This document shows, piece after piece, positions 35,456 to 43,027 of a stretch of 64,000 nucleotides of DNA. Source of the DNA: Microbacterium sp. XT11 (GTDB lineage: Bacteria > Actinomycetota > Actinomycetes > Actinomycetales > Microbacteriaceae); the NCBI RefSeq assembly GCF_001513675.1, contig NZ_CP013859.1:1117081-1181080 (forward strand), written 5' to 3'. Every line of letters starts with the position of its first letter. Positions within the stretch are counted from its first letter, which is position 1. Position numbers and translations under genes: made by a program. A model generated the notes under the pieces. The model was not told where the DNA came from, did no database searches, and saw only the letters and a program-made list of their open reading frames with translations.

Positions 35456-36706
35456 ATGTTCCCTTCCGCGCGCACTGTCGCGTCTTCCCCGTCCGATCCG
35501 TCATGGCGCCACGCTCGGCGCCGTCTCGCGACCGGCATCCTGACGGCGGCCGCCGCTGCCGCGCTGGCCGGATGCGCCGGTGTCCAGCCGGCTGCCACCG
35601 CCACACCCTCGCAACAGGCCGCAAGCGACACCGCCACCCGTGTCGCCGTCGCGTATGACGGTGGCGTGCTCGTGCTCGACGGCGCGTCGCTGGAGCCGGT
35701 GGGGGATGCCGCGCTCGACGGCTTCCTGCGCGTGAACGGTGCGGGCGACACCGCCGGCCATGTGTTCGTCACGGCCGACGACGGCTTCCACGTGCTCGAC
35801 ACCGGCCTCGAGAGCGGTGAGGTCTCCTTCACCGGCGAGGTGTTCGACGCGGTCACGCCGGGCCATGTGACGCCGCACGCCGGACGCACCGCCCTCTTCG
35901 ACGACGGCACCGGAACCGTGCGGGTGTTCGACACCGACGCGATCGGTTCGGGCGAGCTGCCCGCGTTCGACACGATCGAGTCGCCGGCAGCACACCACGG
36001 CGTCGCGATCGAGCTGTCCGACGGCACCACACTGTCCACGATCGGCACGGCGGAGTCGCGGTCGGGTGTGCGGCATCTCGCGGCAGACGGGTCGGAACTC
36101 GCCCGCAACGAGGAGTGCCCCGGCGTGCACGGTGAGGGCGCAGTGAAGGACGAGGTCGTCGTGTTCGGCTGTGAGAACGGCATGCTGGTGTTCGACGACG
36201 GCGCGTTCACGAAGCTCGACGCCCCCGACGAGTTCGGGCGCACCGGCAACGCCTACGTGACCGACTCGAGCGCGATCGCCGTGGGGGATTACAAGTCCGA
36301 CCCCGACCAGGAGGGGTACCTGCTCTCGGCCCTGACGCTCGTGGACACCGCGGCGCCTTCGCTGTCGGTGGTCGAGCTGCCCGCCGGCGTCGAATACACC
36401 TGGCGGGGCGTGGGTCGCGATGCGCACGGCGGCATCGTGGTGCTGAGCGCCGACGGTTCGCTTGTCGTGCTGGATGAGGCGGGCGCCGTGCAGGATTCGT
36501 GGCCCGTCATCGAAGCGTGGGAGAGCCCGGAGGAGTGGCAGCAGCCGCATCCGGGTCTGCGTGTGGTCGGTGACCTGGCGTATGTCACGGAGCCGGCGTC
36601 GAGGAGCATCCATGCCGTCGATCTGCATACGGGTGAGGTCGTCGCCTCGGCAACCCTCGACGTCGTCCCCGGCGAGTTCGTGGTCGTAGGCCCCCCGGCG
36701 TCCTAG
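35456..36706 (+). CDS. aztD: AztD family zinc metallochaperone (second copy)
   Basis: A 416-aa lipoprotein. The ATG at 35456 follows AAGAAGGAGG, a strong ribosome site; the frame is open much further upstream inside the previous gene. Lipobox ALAGC sits near residue 41. GHVTPHAGRTALFDDGTG, AAHHGVAIELSDG and ECPGVHGEGAVKDEVVVFGC match conserved AztD segments, with His residues able to bind zinc and a probable Cys pair. The propeller-like body continues to the end. It follows the first copy by 34 bases, so both are likely under the Zur-like box. Confidence 0.82.
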   Translation: MFPSARTVASSPSDPSWRHARRRLATGILTAAAAAALAGCAGVQPAATATPSQQAASDTATRVAVAYDGGVLVLDGASLEPVGDAALDGFLRVNGAGDTAGHVFVTADDGFHVLDTGLESGEVSFTGEVFDAVTPGHVTPHAGRTALFDDGTGTVRVFDTDAIGSGELPAFDTIESPAAHHGVAIELSDGTTLSTIGTAESRSGVRHLAADGSELARNEECPGVHGEGAVKDEVVVFGCENGMLVFDDGAFTKLDAPDEFGRTGNAYVTDSSAIAVGDYKSDPDQEGYLLSALTLVDTAAPSLSVVELPAGVEYTWRGVGRDAHGGIVVLSADGSLVVLDEAGAVQDSWPVIEAWESPEEWQQPHPGLRVVGDLAYVTEPASRSIHAVDLHTGEVVASATLDVVPGEFVVVGPPAS

Positions 36707-36755
36707 CCTCCCGCCCCCATCCCTTCGCGCCCTCGCCCCTCGCCCCCTTCGCTCC

Positions 36756-36806
36756 GGTATGAGTTGTGGCTGGAAAATGCCGCCAAAACCGACCACAACT
36801 CATACC
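36756..36806. repeat. 14-bp inverted repeat with AT-rich loop
   Basis: GGTATGAGTTGTGG (36756-36769) and CCACAACTCATACC (36793-36806) are perfect complements around a 23-base loop. It lies between the second AztD-like gene and the SDR gene. It may terminate the AztD transcript or belong to a dispersed palindromic repeat family; no other copy was seen in the window. Confidence 0.8.
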
Positions 36807-36843
36807 TGAGCGGGGTGGGCGGGGGTCGCGTAAAATCGGCACA

Positions 36844-38433
36844 ATGACCGACGCGCCCGACGCCACCCCCGACCTCGGCACGGGCGACGACACCGCTCCC
36901 GGCCTGGGCGACGACACCGCTCCCGGCCCGGGCGACGACAACGCACCCGGCCGGGGCATCGACCCCGCCGACCTCGCGACGACTCTGCGCGTGCTCGGCG
37001 GCCTGCACGAGCTCGACGAGGACCACCCGGACTTCGTCGCCGTCCGCCGCGCGACCGCGAAGATGTTCAAGGCCGTCAAGCGCGCCCGCCGCAAGGAGAT
37101 CCGCGACGCCATCGCTGAGGCCGACAAGGCCGTCGTCGCACGCACCGCCACCGGCGCCCCCGACCGCATCGACGACGAGACCCGCGGCATCGACCTGGCC
37201 TCGAGCGTGATCGACGCCCCCATCGCGGGCGAGCTCATCAAACCCCGCAACTGCTACATCTGCAAGCAGCCGTACACCCTCGTCGACGCGTTCTACCACC
37301 AGCTGTGCCCCGACTGCGCGCGGTTCAGCCACGGCAAGCGCAACGCCCGCACCGACCTCACCGGCAAGCGGGCCCTGCTCACCGGCGGTCGGGCGAAGAT
37401 CGGCATGCACATCGCGCTGCGGCTGCTGCGCGACGGCGCGCACACCACCATCACGACGCGGTTCCCGCGCGACGCGGTGCGGCGTTTCTCGGCGCTGCCG
37501 GACGCGGCCGACTGGCTGCATCGGCTGCGCGTCGTGGGCATCGACCTGCGCGACCCGGCCCAGGTGATCGGCCTCGCCGACTCGGTCGCGGCGCAGGGTC
37601 CGCTCGACATCCTCATCAACAACGCCGCCCAGACCGTGCGGCGCTCGCCCGGCGCCTATTCGCTGCTGGCGGATGCCGAGCTGCAGCCGTTGCCCGACGG
37701 ACCGCTGCCCGAGATGGAGACGTTCGGACATACCGCCGACCCGCACCCGCAGGCGCTGCAGGCATCGGTCGACGCGCATCCGCTGCTGTCGGTCGCGGCC
37801 CTCGGCGGCACGGTCGCGGAGCAGGGCGGTCAGGCGCTCACCGCCGAAGACCTCGCACGGCTCGCGATGGCCCCCGGCTCGTCGTCGCTCGCGAAGCACG
37901 CCGACGGGACCGCGATCGACGCCGGCGGGCTCGTGCCTGACGTGAACCGCGTGAACAGCTGGGTGCAGTCGGTCGACCAGGTCGATCCGCTCGAGATGCT
38001 CGAAGTGCAGCTGTGCAACACCACGGCGCCGTTCCTGCTGATCAGCCGCCTGCGCGCGTCGATGGCTGCGTCTCCGGCTCGCCGCAAGTACGTCGTGAAC
38101 GTGTCGGCCATGGAAGGGCAGTTCTCCCGCCGCTACAAGGGGCCGGGGCACCCGCACACGAACATGGCGAAGGCCGCGCTCAACATGCTCACGCGCACGA
38201 GCGCCGGCGAGATGCTGGAGACCGACGGCATCCTGATGACCGCCGTCGACACCGGCTGGATCACCGACGAGCGTCCGCATTTCACGAAGGTGCGACTGGC
38301 GGAGGAGGGCTTCCACGCCCCGCTCGACCTCGTCGACGGCGCTGCCCGCGTGTACGACCCGATCGTGCGCGGCGAGGCCGGCGAGGACATCCACGGCGTC
38401 TTCCTCAAGGACTACGGGCCCAGCCCCTGGTGA
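36844..38433 (+). CDS. SDR-family protein with N-terminal extension and zinc ribbon
   Basis: A 529-aa protein; start ATG 36844. Residues 1-45 are an acidic tail with repeated GDDTAPG units. Residues 135-160 hold NCYICKQPYTL and LCPDCARF, two CxxC knuckles of a zinc ribbon. The Rossmann domain starts at ALLTGGRAKIGMHIALRLL. In the active-site helix the usual YxxxK is replaced by TNMAK, so the catalytic Tyr is missing although the Ser region (VNVSAMEGQF) and Lys are kept. Whether it is an active oxidoreductase is therefore uncertain. Function unknown. Confidence 0.85.
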   Translation: MTDAPDATPDLGTGDDTAPGLGDDTAPGPGDDNAPGRGIDPADLATTLRVLGGLHELDEDHPDFVAVRRATAKMFKAVKRARRKEIRDAIAEADKAVVARTATGAPDRIDDETRGIDLASSVIDAPIAGELIKPRNCYICKQPYTLVDAFYHQLCPDCARFSHGKRNARTDLTGKRALLTGGRAKIGMHIALRLLRDGAHTTITTRFPRDAVRRFSALPDAADWLHRLRVVGIDLRDPAQVIGLADSVAAQGPLDILINNAAQTVRRSPGAYSLLADAELQPLPDGPLPEMETFGHTADPHPQALQASVDAHPLLSVAALGGTVAEQGGQALTAEDLARLAMAPGSSSLAKHADGTAIDAGGLVPDVNRVNSWVQSVDQVDPLEMLEVQLCNTTAPFLLISRLRASMAASPARRKYVVNVSAMEGQFSRRYKGPGHPHTNMAKAALNMLTRTSAGEMLETDGILMTAVDTGWITDERPHFTKVRLAEEGFHAPLDLVDGAARVYDPIVRGEAGEDIHGVFLKDYGPSPW

Positions 38434-38465
38434 CCGTCGCCACGGCGGTGCCCAGCCCCTGGTGA
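38418..38465. repeat. 16-bp direct repeat at the SDR gene end
   Basis: GCCCAGCCCCTGGTGA occurs at 38418-38433, where it encodes the last residues and stop of the SDR gene, and again at 38450-38465 just downstream. The second copy is noncoding and looks like a short duplication of the gene's 3' end. Confidence 0.85.
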
Positions 38466-38491
38466 TGCGCGGCCCGGGGCCCCGGCCCGGT

Positions 38492-38830
38492 TCAGTGCGC
38501 GCGTGAGGCGAGGTTCGCCGAGGCCCACGCGCCGAGCTGATCGAGGATCGGCAGCAGGCCGTCGCCGCTGGCTGACAGCGTGTAGGAGACGGTGACGGGC
38601 GGCCCTGGGTCGACGGTGCGTACCACGAGTCCGGCGTCGGCGAGCTCGGCGAGTCGATCGGAGAGCACGGTGTCGCTGATCCCCGCGACCGCCCGGCGCA
38701 GTGCGACGAAGGTCGTCGGTCCCGCGCCGAGGGCGGAGATGATCATGCCGTTCCAGCGTTTGCCGAGCACGCTGAAGGCCAGTGTGACTGCGGCGTCGCA
38801 CTGCTGGATGTCTTCGTCGGCCTCGGCCAT
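38492..38830 (-). CDS. HxlR family winged-helix regulator
   Basis: A 112-aa regulator. CDAAVTLAFSVLGKRWNGMI and GISDTVLSDRLAELADAGLV are the HxlR signature; the near-N-terminal Cys may sense reactive electrophiles or oxidants as in related regulators. It faces the azoreductase-like gene, with a perfect inverted repeat between them, so it probably represses that gene. Confidence 0.94.
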   Translation of the reverse strand: MAEADEDIQQCDAAVTLAFSVLGKRWNGMIISALGAGPTTFVALRRAVAGISDTVLSDRLAELADAGLVVRTVDPGPPVTVSYTLSASGDGLLPILDQLGAWASANLASRAH

Positions 38831-38860
38831 GCCCCCATCCTACCTGTGCTACGTTAACGC

Positions 38861-38887
38861 GAGTCGCTAAGAAAAACAGAGCGACTC
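38861..38887. promoter_or_regulatory. candidate HxlR operator
   Basis: GAGTCGCT (38861-38868) and AGCGACTC (38880-38887) are perfect inverted arms 11 bases apart in the 75-base divergent region, 18 bases before the oxidoreductase ATG. Its position suits autoregulation and control of the flavoprotein gene. Confidence 0.65.
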
Positions 38888-38905
38888 CGATTACGAAAGG
38901 TCATC

Positions 38906-39562
38906 ATGTCCCTGTTCCGCCTGGACGCCAGCATCTTTCCCGCATCCTCGGCAAGCCGCGCACTGGCCGACCTCGTCGAAGCGGAGTGGACCGCATCCCA
39001 CCCCGACTCGACGGTGACCCGCCGCGACCTGGCCGCCGACCCCGTCCCGGCGACGGCCTGGGCGGATGCCGTCACCGGCGGGTTCCTCCCCGAGGACCAG
39101 CGCACCGACCGCCAGAACGAGGCCAGGGCCCTCGCGCGGACCTTCGCCGACGAGCTCATCGGCGCCGACGCGCTGCTGTTCGCCGTTCCCCTGTACAACT
39201 ACGGCGTCTCGCAGCACTTCAAGACCTGGTTCGACCTCGCCTACACCGATCCGCGCATCGACCCGACCGGCACCGCGCTGCGTGGCAAGCCCGCGACCCT
39301 GGTCACGGTGCTCGGCGGCAACTACGCCCCGGGGACGCCCAAGGAGGGCTGGGACCACTCGACCGGCTGGCTGCGTCGCGTGCTCAAAGACGTCTGGGGG
39401 CTCGACCTGCGCGTGGTGCAGCGTCCGTTCACCCTCGTCGGCGTGAACCCCGCCCTCGACGCCTTCACCGACGTCGCCCGCGAGCTCAAGGAAGCCGCCG
39501 AGGACTCCGCCCGCACCTACGGCCGGGAACTCGCCGAGCGTCGCGGCTCCAACGCCGCCTGA
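38906..39562 (+). CDS. FMN-dependent NAD(P)H oxidoreductase (AzoR-like)
   Basis: A 218-aa flavodoxin-fold quinone/azo reductase. LDASIFPASSASRALAD is the FMN phosphate-binding start; FAVPLYNYGVSQHFKTWFD is the isoalloxazine-binding loop; TVLGGNYAP another FMN contact. GAAAGG precedes the ATG. It probably detoxifies quinones or similar electrophiles by two-electron reduction and is controlled by the divergent HxlR regulator. Its last bases form the left copy of a 17-bp direct repeat. Confidence 0.93.
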   Translation: MSLFRLDASIFPASSASRALADLVEAEWTASHPDSTVTRRDLAADPVPATAWADAVTGGFLPEDQRTDRQNEARALARTFADELIGADALLFAVPLYNYGVSQHFKTWFDLAYTDPRIDPTGTALRGKPATLVTVLGGNYAPGTPKEGWDHSTGWLRRVLKDVWGLDLRVVQRPFTLVGVNPALDAFTDVARELKEAAEDSARTYGRELAERRGSNAA

Positions 39563-39567
39563 GCGGC
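39551..39567. repeat. 17-bp direct repeat, left copy
   Basis: AACGCCGCCTGAGCGGC encodes Asn-Ala-Ala-stop of the azoreductase-like gene. An identical copy lies at 42561-42577, immediately after the STAND gene. The two copies bracket about 3 kb that contains only that gene. Confidence 0.9.
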
Positions 39568-39700
39568 CCCGCCGGCTGGGTGGAGGAAACAGCTGACGGA
39601 CGGAGCTCGGACGAGGGGAGTCAACACCGGTGTTCCGGTGTGATGCAGACGCGACGCCTCGCGGAGCGGGTTCATGAGGGCGCGCGGTCGCTAGCATCGG

Positions 39701-42562
39701 ATGGTGGACATCCTCGGCGGCACCGCCAGCACCATGCAGATCCTGGGTGCTGTCGGTCGGCCTCTGCTCAAGAGAACGGCCATCGCAGCCACCCTGAGAA
39801 AGTGCGTCGAGGAGGCTATGCGCGCTGCCACCGATGCGAGCGATACGCGGCTCGATGAACTCGCCACTGCCGTGATGGCCCGCGTGAGCGCCGATGAGGT
39901 GCTCGACCTGTTCGCGCCGCAGCTCGAGCGTCTCGCCAGCGCCTCCAACCGCGCGCGGTGGAGGAGTGCCTTCGTCACATTGGCCCGGGGCGATTCCGCG
40001 ATCGTCGCCGACGAGATCGACCTGGATCGGCTGAGCGAGGATGCTGCGGTGCTCCTCGAGGAAATCGTGGCTCGGGAGGCTTCGCGTTTCGAGAGCCCGC
40101 TCTACAACGCCTTCGCGGTCTCGTTGCTGCTCGATCGAGAGGGCCGCAGCGGTAACCGCGTCTCGGAGAAGCATCCTGTGACACCCACAGGGCGGACGTC
40201 CAATCTCTGGACTCTGCCCTTGCCCGGTGAACCCTTCGTGGACCGTGCCGAGAGAGCTGCGATGAATGCCGTGTTGCGGGAATGCGGCGTCGTCGTTCTC
40301 GCGGGCGGACCAGGCATGGGCAAGAGCTTCCTGGCCCGGGCAGCGGCGCAGGAAGCGCTCGACGGAGGAGAGGTCGACCTCGTGTGGTGGGTGTCGGCGT
40401 CCGGCGACGAGCAGCTGCTCGCCTCCTGCGAGGCATTGCTCGACGCCCATGGCGTCCGCCCCGGCGACGACCCCAGGGCACAGGTGCGCGCGTTGCTCTC
40501 CGAACGGGAGAGATGGATGCTGGTGATCGACGCCGCCGAGGATCAGTCTGTCGTCAGCGCCGTCGTCCCCGCAGGGCATCGCGGCGGAAAGACGGTCATA
40601 ACGACCAGGTCGACGTCGGCGTTCCACCCCTCGCAGGTCGTCTCGCTCGACTCCGTGGGTGAGGACGCCCTCGCGGGGATGGCGCGTGGCATTCTTCCCC
40701 ATCTCAGTGATGCCGAACTGCATGAGACGTTCGAGATGTGCTCTCGGATCCCTCTGGCGATCGTGACGGTGTGTCGCTACATGGCCTCCACCGGGGCGGG
40801 GATCAGCGAACTGTCCTCGCTCTTGCGATCCGCCCCCGCGTCTGTGCTCTCCGATCCGGTCGGCCCGCACTATCCGGCGAGCTTCACCGAGGTTCTCTCC
40901 CGCATGTTCACCGAGCTTCGCGCGAGCGACCCGTACGCGGCCTCGCTGCTGCTTGCGCTCGCCGTCAGCGGTGCAACCGATGTGCCACACGACGTGCTGG
41001 AGATCGTCGCCGCGAAGCACACGGACCCGCGGGGCATCGGACCATCGGTGCACGCACTGGCGCGGCTCGGCCTCATAGCCGCCGGAAGGAGGCTGCTCAG
41101 CTGTCACGCGCTGATCGCCTCGACTGTCATCGACCTCGCGGGCCCGTCTGAAGTCCGCCGCGCAGCAGACCGCATCCTGGAAGCGGTCAGCGCGTTGTGC
41201 GAGACGCCGGGTCGCGCCACGACCTCACGGCTGAGCGCGGTTGTTGACGCTGCGGACGGCCACGCTGCGGAGCAGAGCGAGCATCGCCTGCCGACTCGCC
41301 TTTCCCTCGCGGGAGCTCTCGCGGAGAGCGGAAGGATCGCGAGCGCGTACCGGCAGGTCGCGGCATCCGACGCGCTGGTGCGCACACGAGTCGACGACCT
41401 CTCGCGGTGCCTCGCGTGTGCCCGCGTTCATCTTTCTGCGGGCCTTCCCCGTCTGGCCTTGAGCGAGGCGGGTAGCGCGCTGGACACAGTCCGAGATGAC
41501 GGACCGGTCGACGTGGTCGCGGCGATTCATGTGATCGTCGCGTGGTCGCAGAGCCTGTTGGGCAATGCAGAAGCGGCGAAGGCATCGATCACCGAGGCGT
41601 TGACCCTGGTGCCGACCGACAGAGACGTCCAGGCGCTGCATTCACACTTCTCACTGCTTGACGCTGCCCCTAAGCGCCGCATGACGGAGTACGCCGCCCT
41701 CGCCGCTTCAACCCGTGGCCGAGGCGGGATGGAGGGTTTCTACCTCGTCATGGCAGCGCGCGCAGCCCTGGACTGCGGGGAGCCGAATGCGGCCGTCGAT
41801 CTCGCGACACGTGCCGTGGAGATCGACTCCGAGACGTCGGGAGCTGCCAGTCAGTCGGTGGCCCGCGATCTCAACGACCTCGGCATGGCATACATTGCTG
41901 CCGGCGATCTGGAGAAGGGCGAGGAATCCCTGCGGAGGTCGCTCGACATCTACCGGAGTGAGACGCCGGACCACGCGCTCGCGGTGATGCCCGAACTGCA
42001 CCTCGCGCGCATCCTCACGCTCCGTGCACGGACGGTGTCCACGGAGGCCGAGGGCTTGCGGCTGCTCGATGAGGCGCGTTCCATCCTCGAACCAGCCGTG
42101 CGCCGGCATGAAGGGGTCGCTCCGACCAGCCGGGAGCATGCGGCGCTGCTGTTCGCCCTCGCCGACACCTTCGTGCTGACCAAACCCGGCCGTGCGGCAG
42201 CGCTGTTGCGCCGTGCCCGCGAGATCGACCGGGCGGTCTTCGGCGACGTGCACGAGGAAGTGGGCATCGACACTGCGCGGCTCATGCAGGCGCAGCTCAA
42301 CGCGGGCGATTCCGCTGGAGCGCTCGAATCGTTCACCACGGTCGCGTCTCGGCTCGGAGAGTGGGAGTCGGAGCGCCCGGACCTCGCCGCGCAACTCCAT
42401 CTGTTCAGGCTGTGGGCGCTGGCTGAGCAGCCGGAGAACCCTGCAAGAGATGCGGCCCTCGCGTACGCTCGCGCACAGGTTGAACGCGTCCTCGCTCTTC
42501 CTGGCGTCGACGAGACCACACTCAGCCTCTTCGCGTTCCTTCGAGGCGCCAGCGATGGGTAA
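39701..42562 (+). CDS. STAND NTPase (NB-ARC-like) with C-terminal TPR repeats
   Basis: A 953-aa signal-transduction ATPase of the bacterial NLR type. Residues 1-175 are a helical domain of unknown kind. The NTPase shows VLAGGPGMGKSFLARAA near residue 205 (Walker A), WMLVIDAAED near 272 (Walker B), GGKTVITTRSTSA (sensor) and CSRIPLAIVTV (GLPL-like). A winged-helix-like part follows. From about residue 530 tandem TPR-like helices run to the end, for example DLNDLGMAYIAAGDLEKGEE, a likely ligand sensor. Such proteins act as regulators or as antiphage sensors. The effector would be the N-terminal domain. No membrane span. GTG 39704 is an alternative start because TAGCAT lies just upstream. Confidence 0.88.
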   Translation: MVDILGGTASTMQILGAVGRPLLKRTAIAATLRKCVEEAMRAATDASDTRLDELATAVMARVSADEVLDLFAPQLERLASASNRARWRSAFVTLARGDSAIVADEIDLDRLSEDAAVLLEEIVAREASRFESPLYNAFAVSLLLDREGRSGNRVSEKHPVTPTGRTSNLWTLPLPGEPFVDRAERAAMNAVLRECGVVVLAGGPGMGKSFLARAAAQEALDGGEVDLVWWVSASGDEQLLASCEALLDAHGVRPGDDPRAQVRALLSERERWMLVIDAAEDQSVVSAVVPAGHRGGKTVITTRSTSAFHPSQVVSLDSVGEDALAGMARGILPHLSDAELHETFEMCSRIPLAIVTVCRYMASTGAGISELSSLLRSAPASVLSDPVGPHYPASFTEVLSRMFTELRASDPYAASLLLALAVSGATDVPHDVLEIVAAKHTDPRGIGPSVHALARLGLIAAGRRLLSCHALIASTVIDLAGPSEVRRAADRILEAVSALCETPGRATTSRLSAVVDAADGHAAEQSEHRLPTRLSLAGALAESGRIASAYRQVAASDALVRTRVDDLSRCLACARVHLSAGLPRLALSEAGSALDTVRDDGPVDVVAAIHVIVAWSQSLLGNAEAAKASITEALTLVPTDRDVQALHSHFSLLDAAPKRRMTEYAALAASTRGRGGMEGFYLVMAARAALDCGEPNAAVDLATRAVEIDSETSGAASQSVARDLNDLGMAYIAAGDLEKGEESLRRSLDIYRSETPDHALAVMPELHLARILTLRARTVSTEAEGLRLLDEARSILEPAVRRHEGVAPTSREHAALLFALADTFVLTKPGRAAALLRRAREIDRAVFGDVHEEVGIDTARLMQAQLNAGDSAGALESFTTVASRLGEWESERPDLAAQLHLFRLWALAEQPENPARDAALAYARAQVERVLALPGVDETTLSLFAFLRGASDG

Positions 42563-42577
42563 CGCCGCCTGAGCGGC
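42561..42577. repeat. 17-bp direct repeat, right copy
   Basis: Identical to 39551-39567. It begins within the TAA stop codon of the STAND gene and repeats the 3' end and stop region of the azoreductase-like gene. This suggests that the STAND segment was inserted at the end of that gene with a duplicated target or recombination scar. Confidence 0.9.
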
Positions 42578-42605
42578 TCCAGCCGCGCCGGCGACGTGCC
42601 CCGCT

Positions 42606-43018
42606 CTAGTTGATGATCTCGGCGCGTTCGTCGGCGCGGATGGCGGCGATGCGCTCGCGCCACTCCCGCAGCGCCTCGGGTGCGAGCCGAGGCCAGTCGT
42701 GCACCTCCTCGATGACGCGCAGCGGATCGGTGCTCCGGTACGAGCGCGTGGGATTGCCGGGGAACTTCTTGTCGGTCACGTTCGGGTCGTTCTCGAACGG
42801 TCCGGTGGGCTCGACCCGGTAAACGCGCGGCTCGCCGTCTCCTGCGGCGAGTTCGGCGGCCAGTCCAGCCCCGTCGCGCAGAGCCGTGAAGTAGATGTGG
42901 TTCATGACGATCTCGGGCCGGCAGTTCGACCGGAACCCCGCGGTGATGAGGTCGCCGGGGGGGCGAGATCGGCTTTCGTGCCGTGGAAGAAGGGTCCGTC
43001 GTCGAGTGCGTCGCTCAC
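42606..43018 (-). pseudogene. arr: rifampin ADP-ribosyltransferase (Arr), frameshifted
   Basis: Arr enzymes transfer ADP-ribose to rifamycins. The C-terminal 110 residues are clear: GFRSNCRPEIVMNHIYFTAL, then VEPTGPFENDPNVTDKKFPG. The expected N-terminal segment FFHGTKADLA with the NAD-binding His lies in another frame starting at GTG 43018. The break falls at a run of seven G (42957-42963 on the plus strand); five or eight would restore the frame. It is either inactivated, phase-variable or an assembly error. It sits nine bases after the histidine kinase gene on the same strand. Confidence 0.85.
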
Positions 43019-43027
43019 CGCGACAGC

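Noticed and set aside
36756..36806. The inverted repeat as an insertion-sequence end pair.
   Set aside because: The two arms are only 23 bases apart and enclose no gene.
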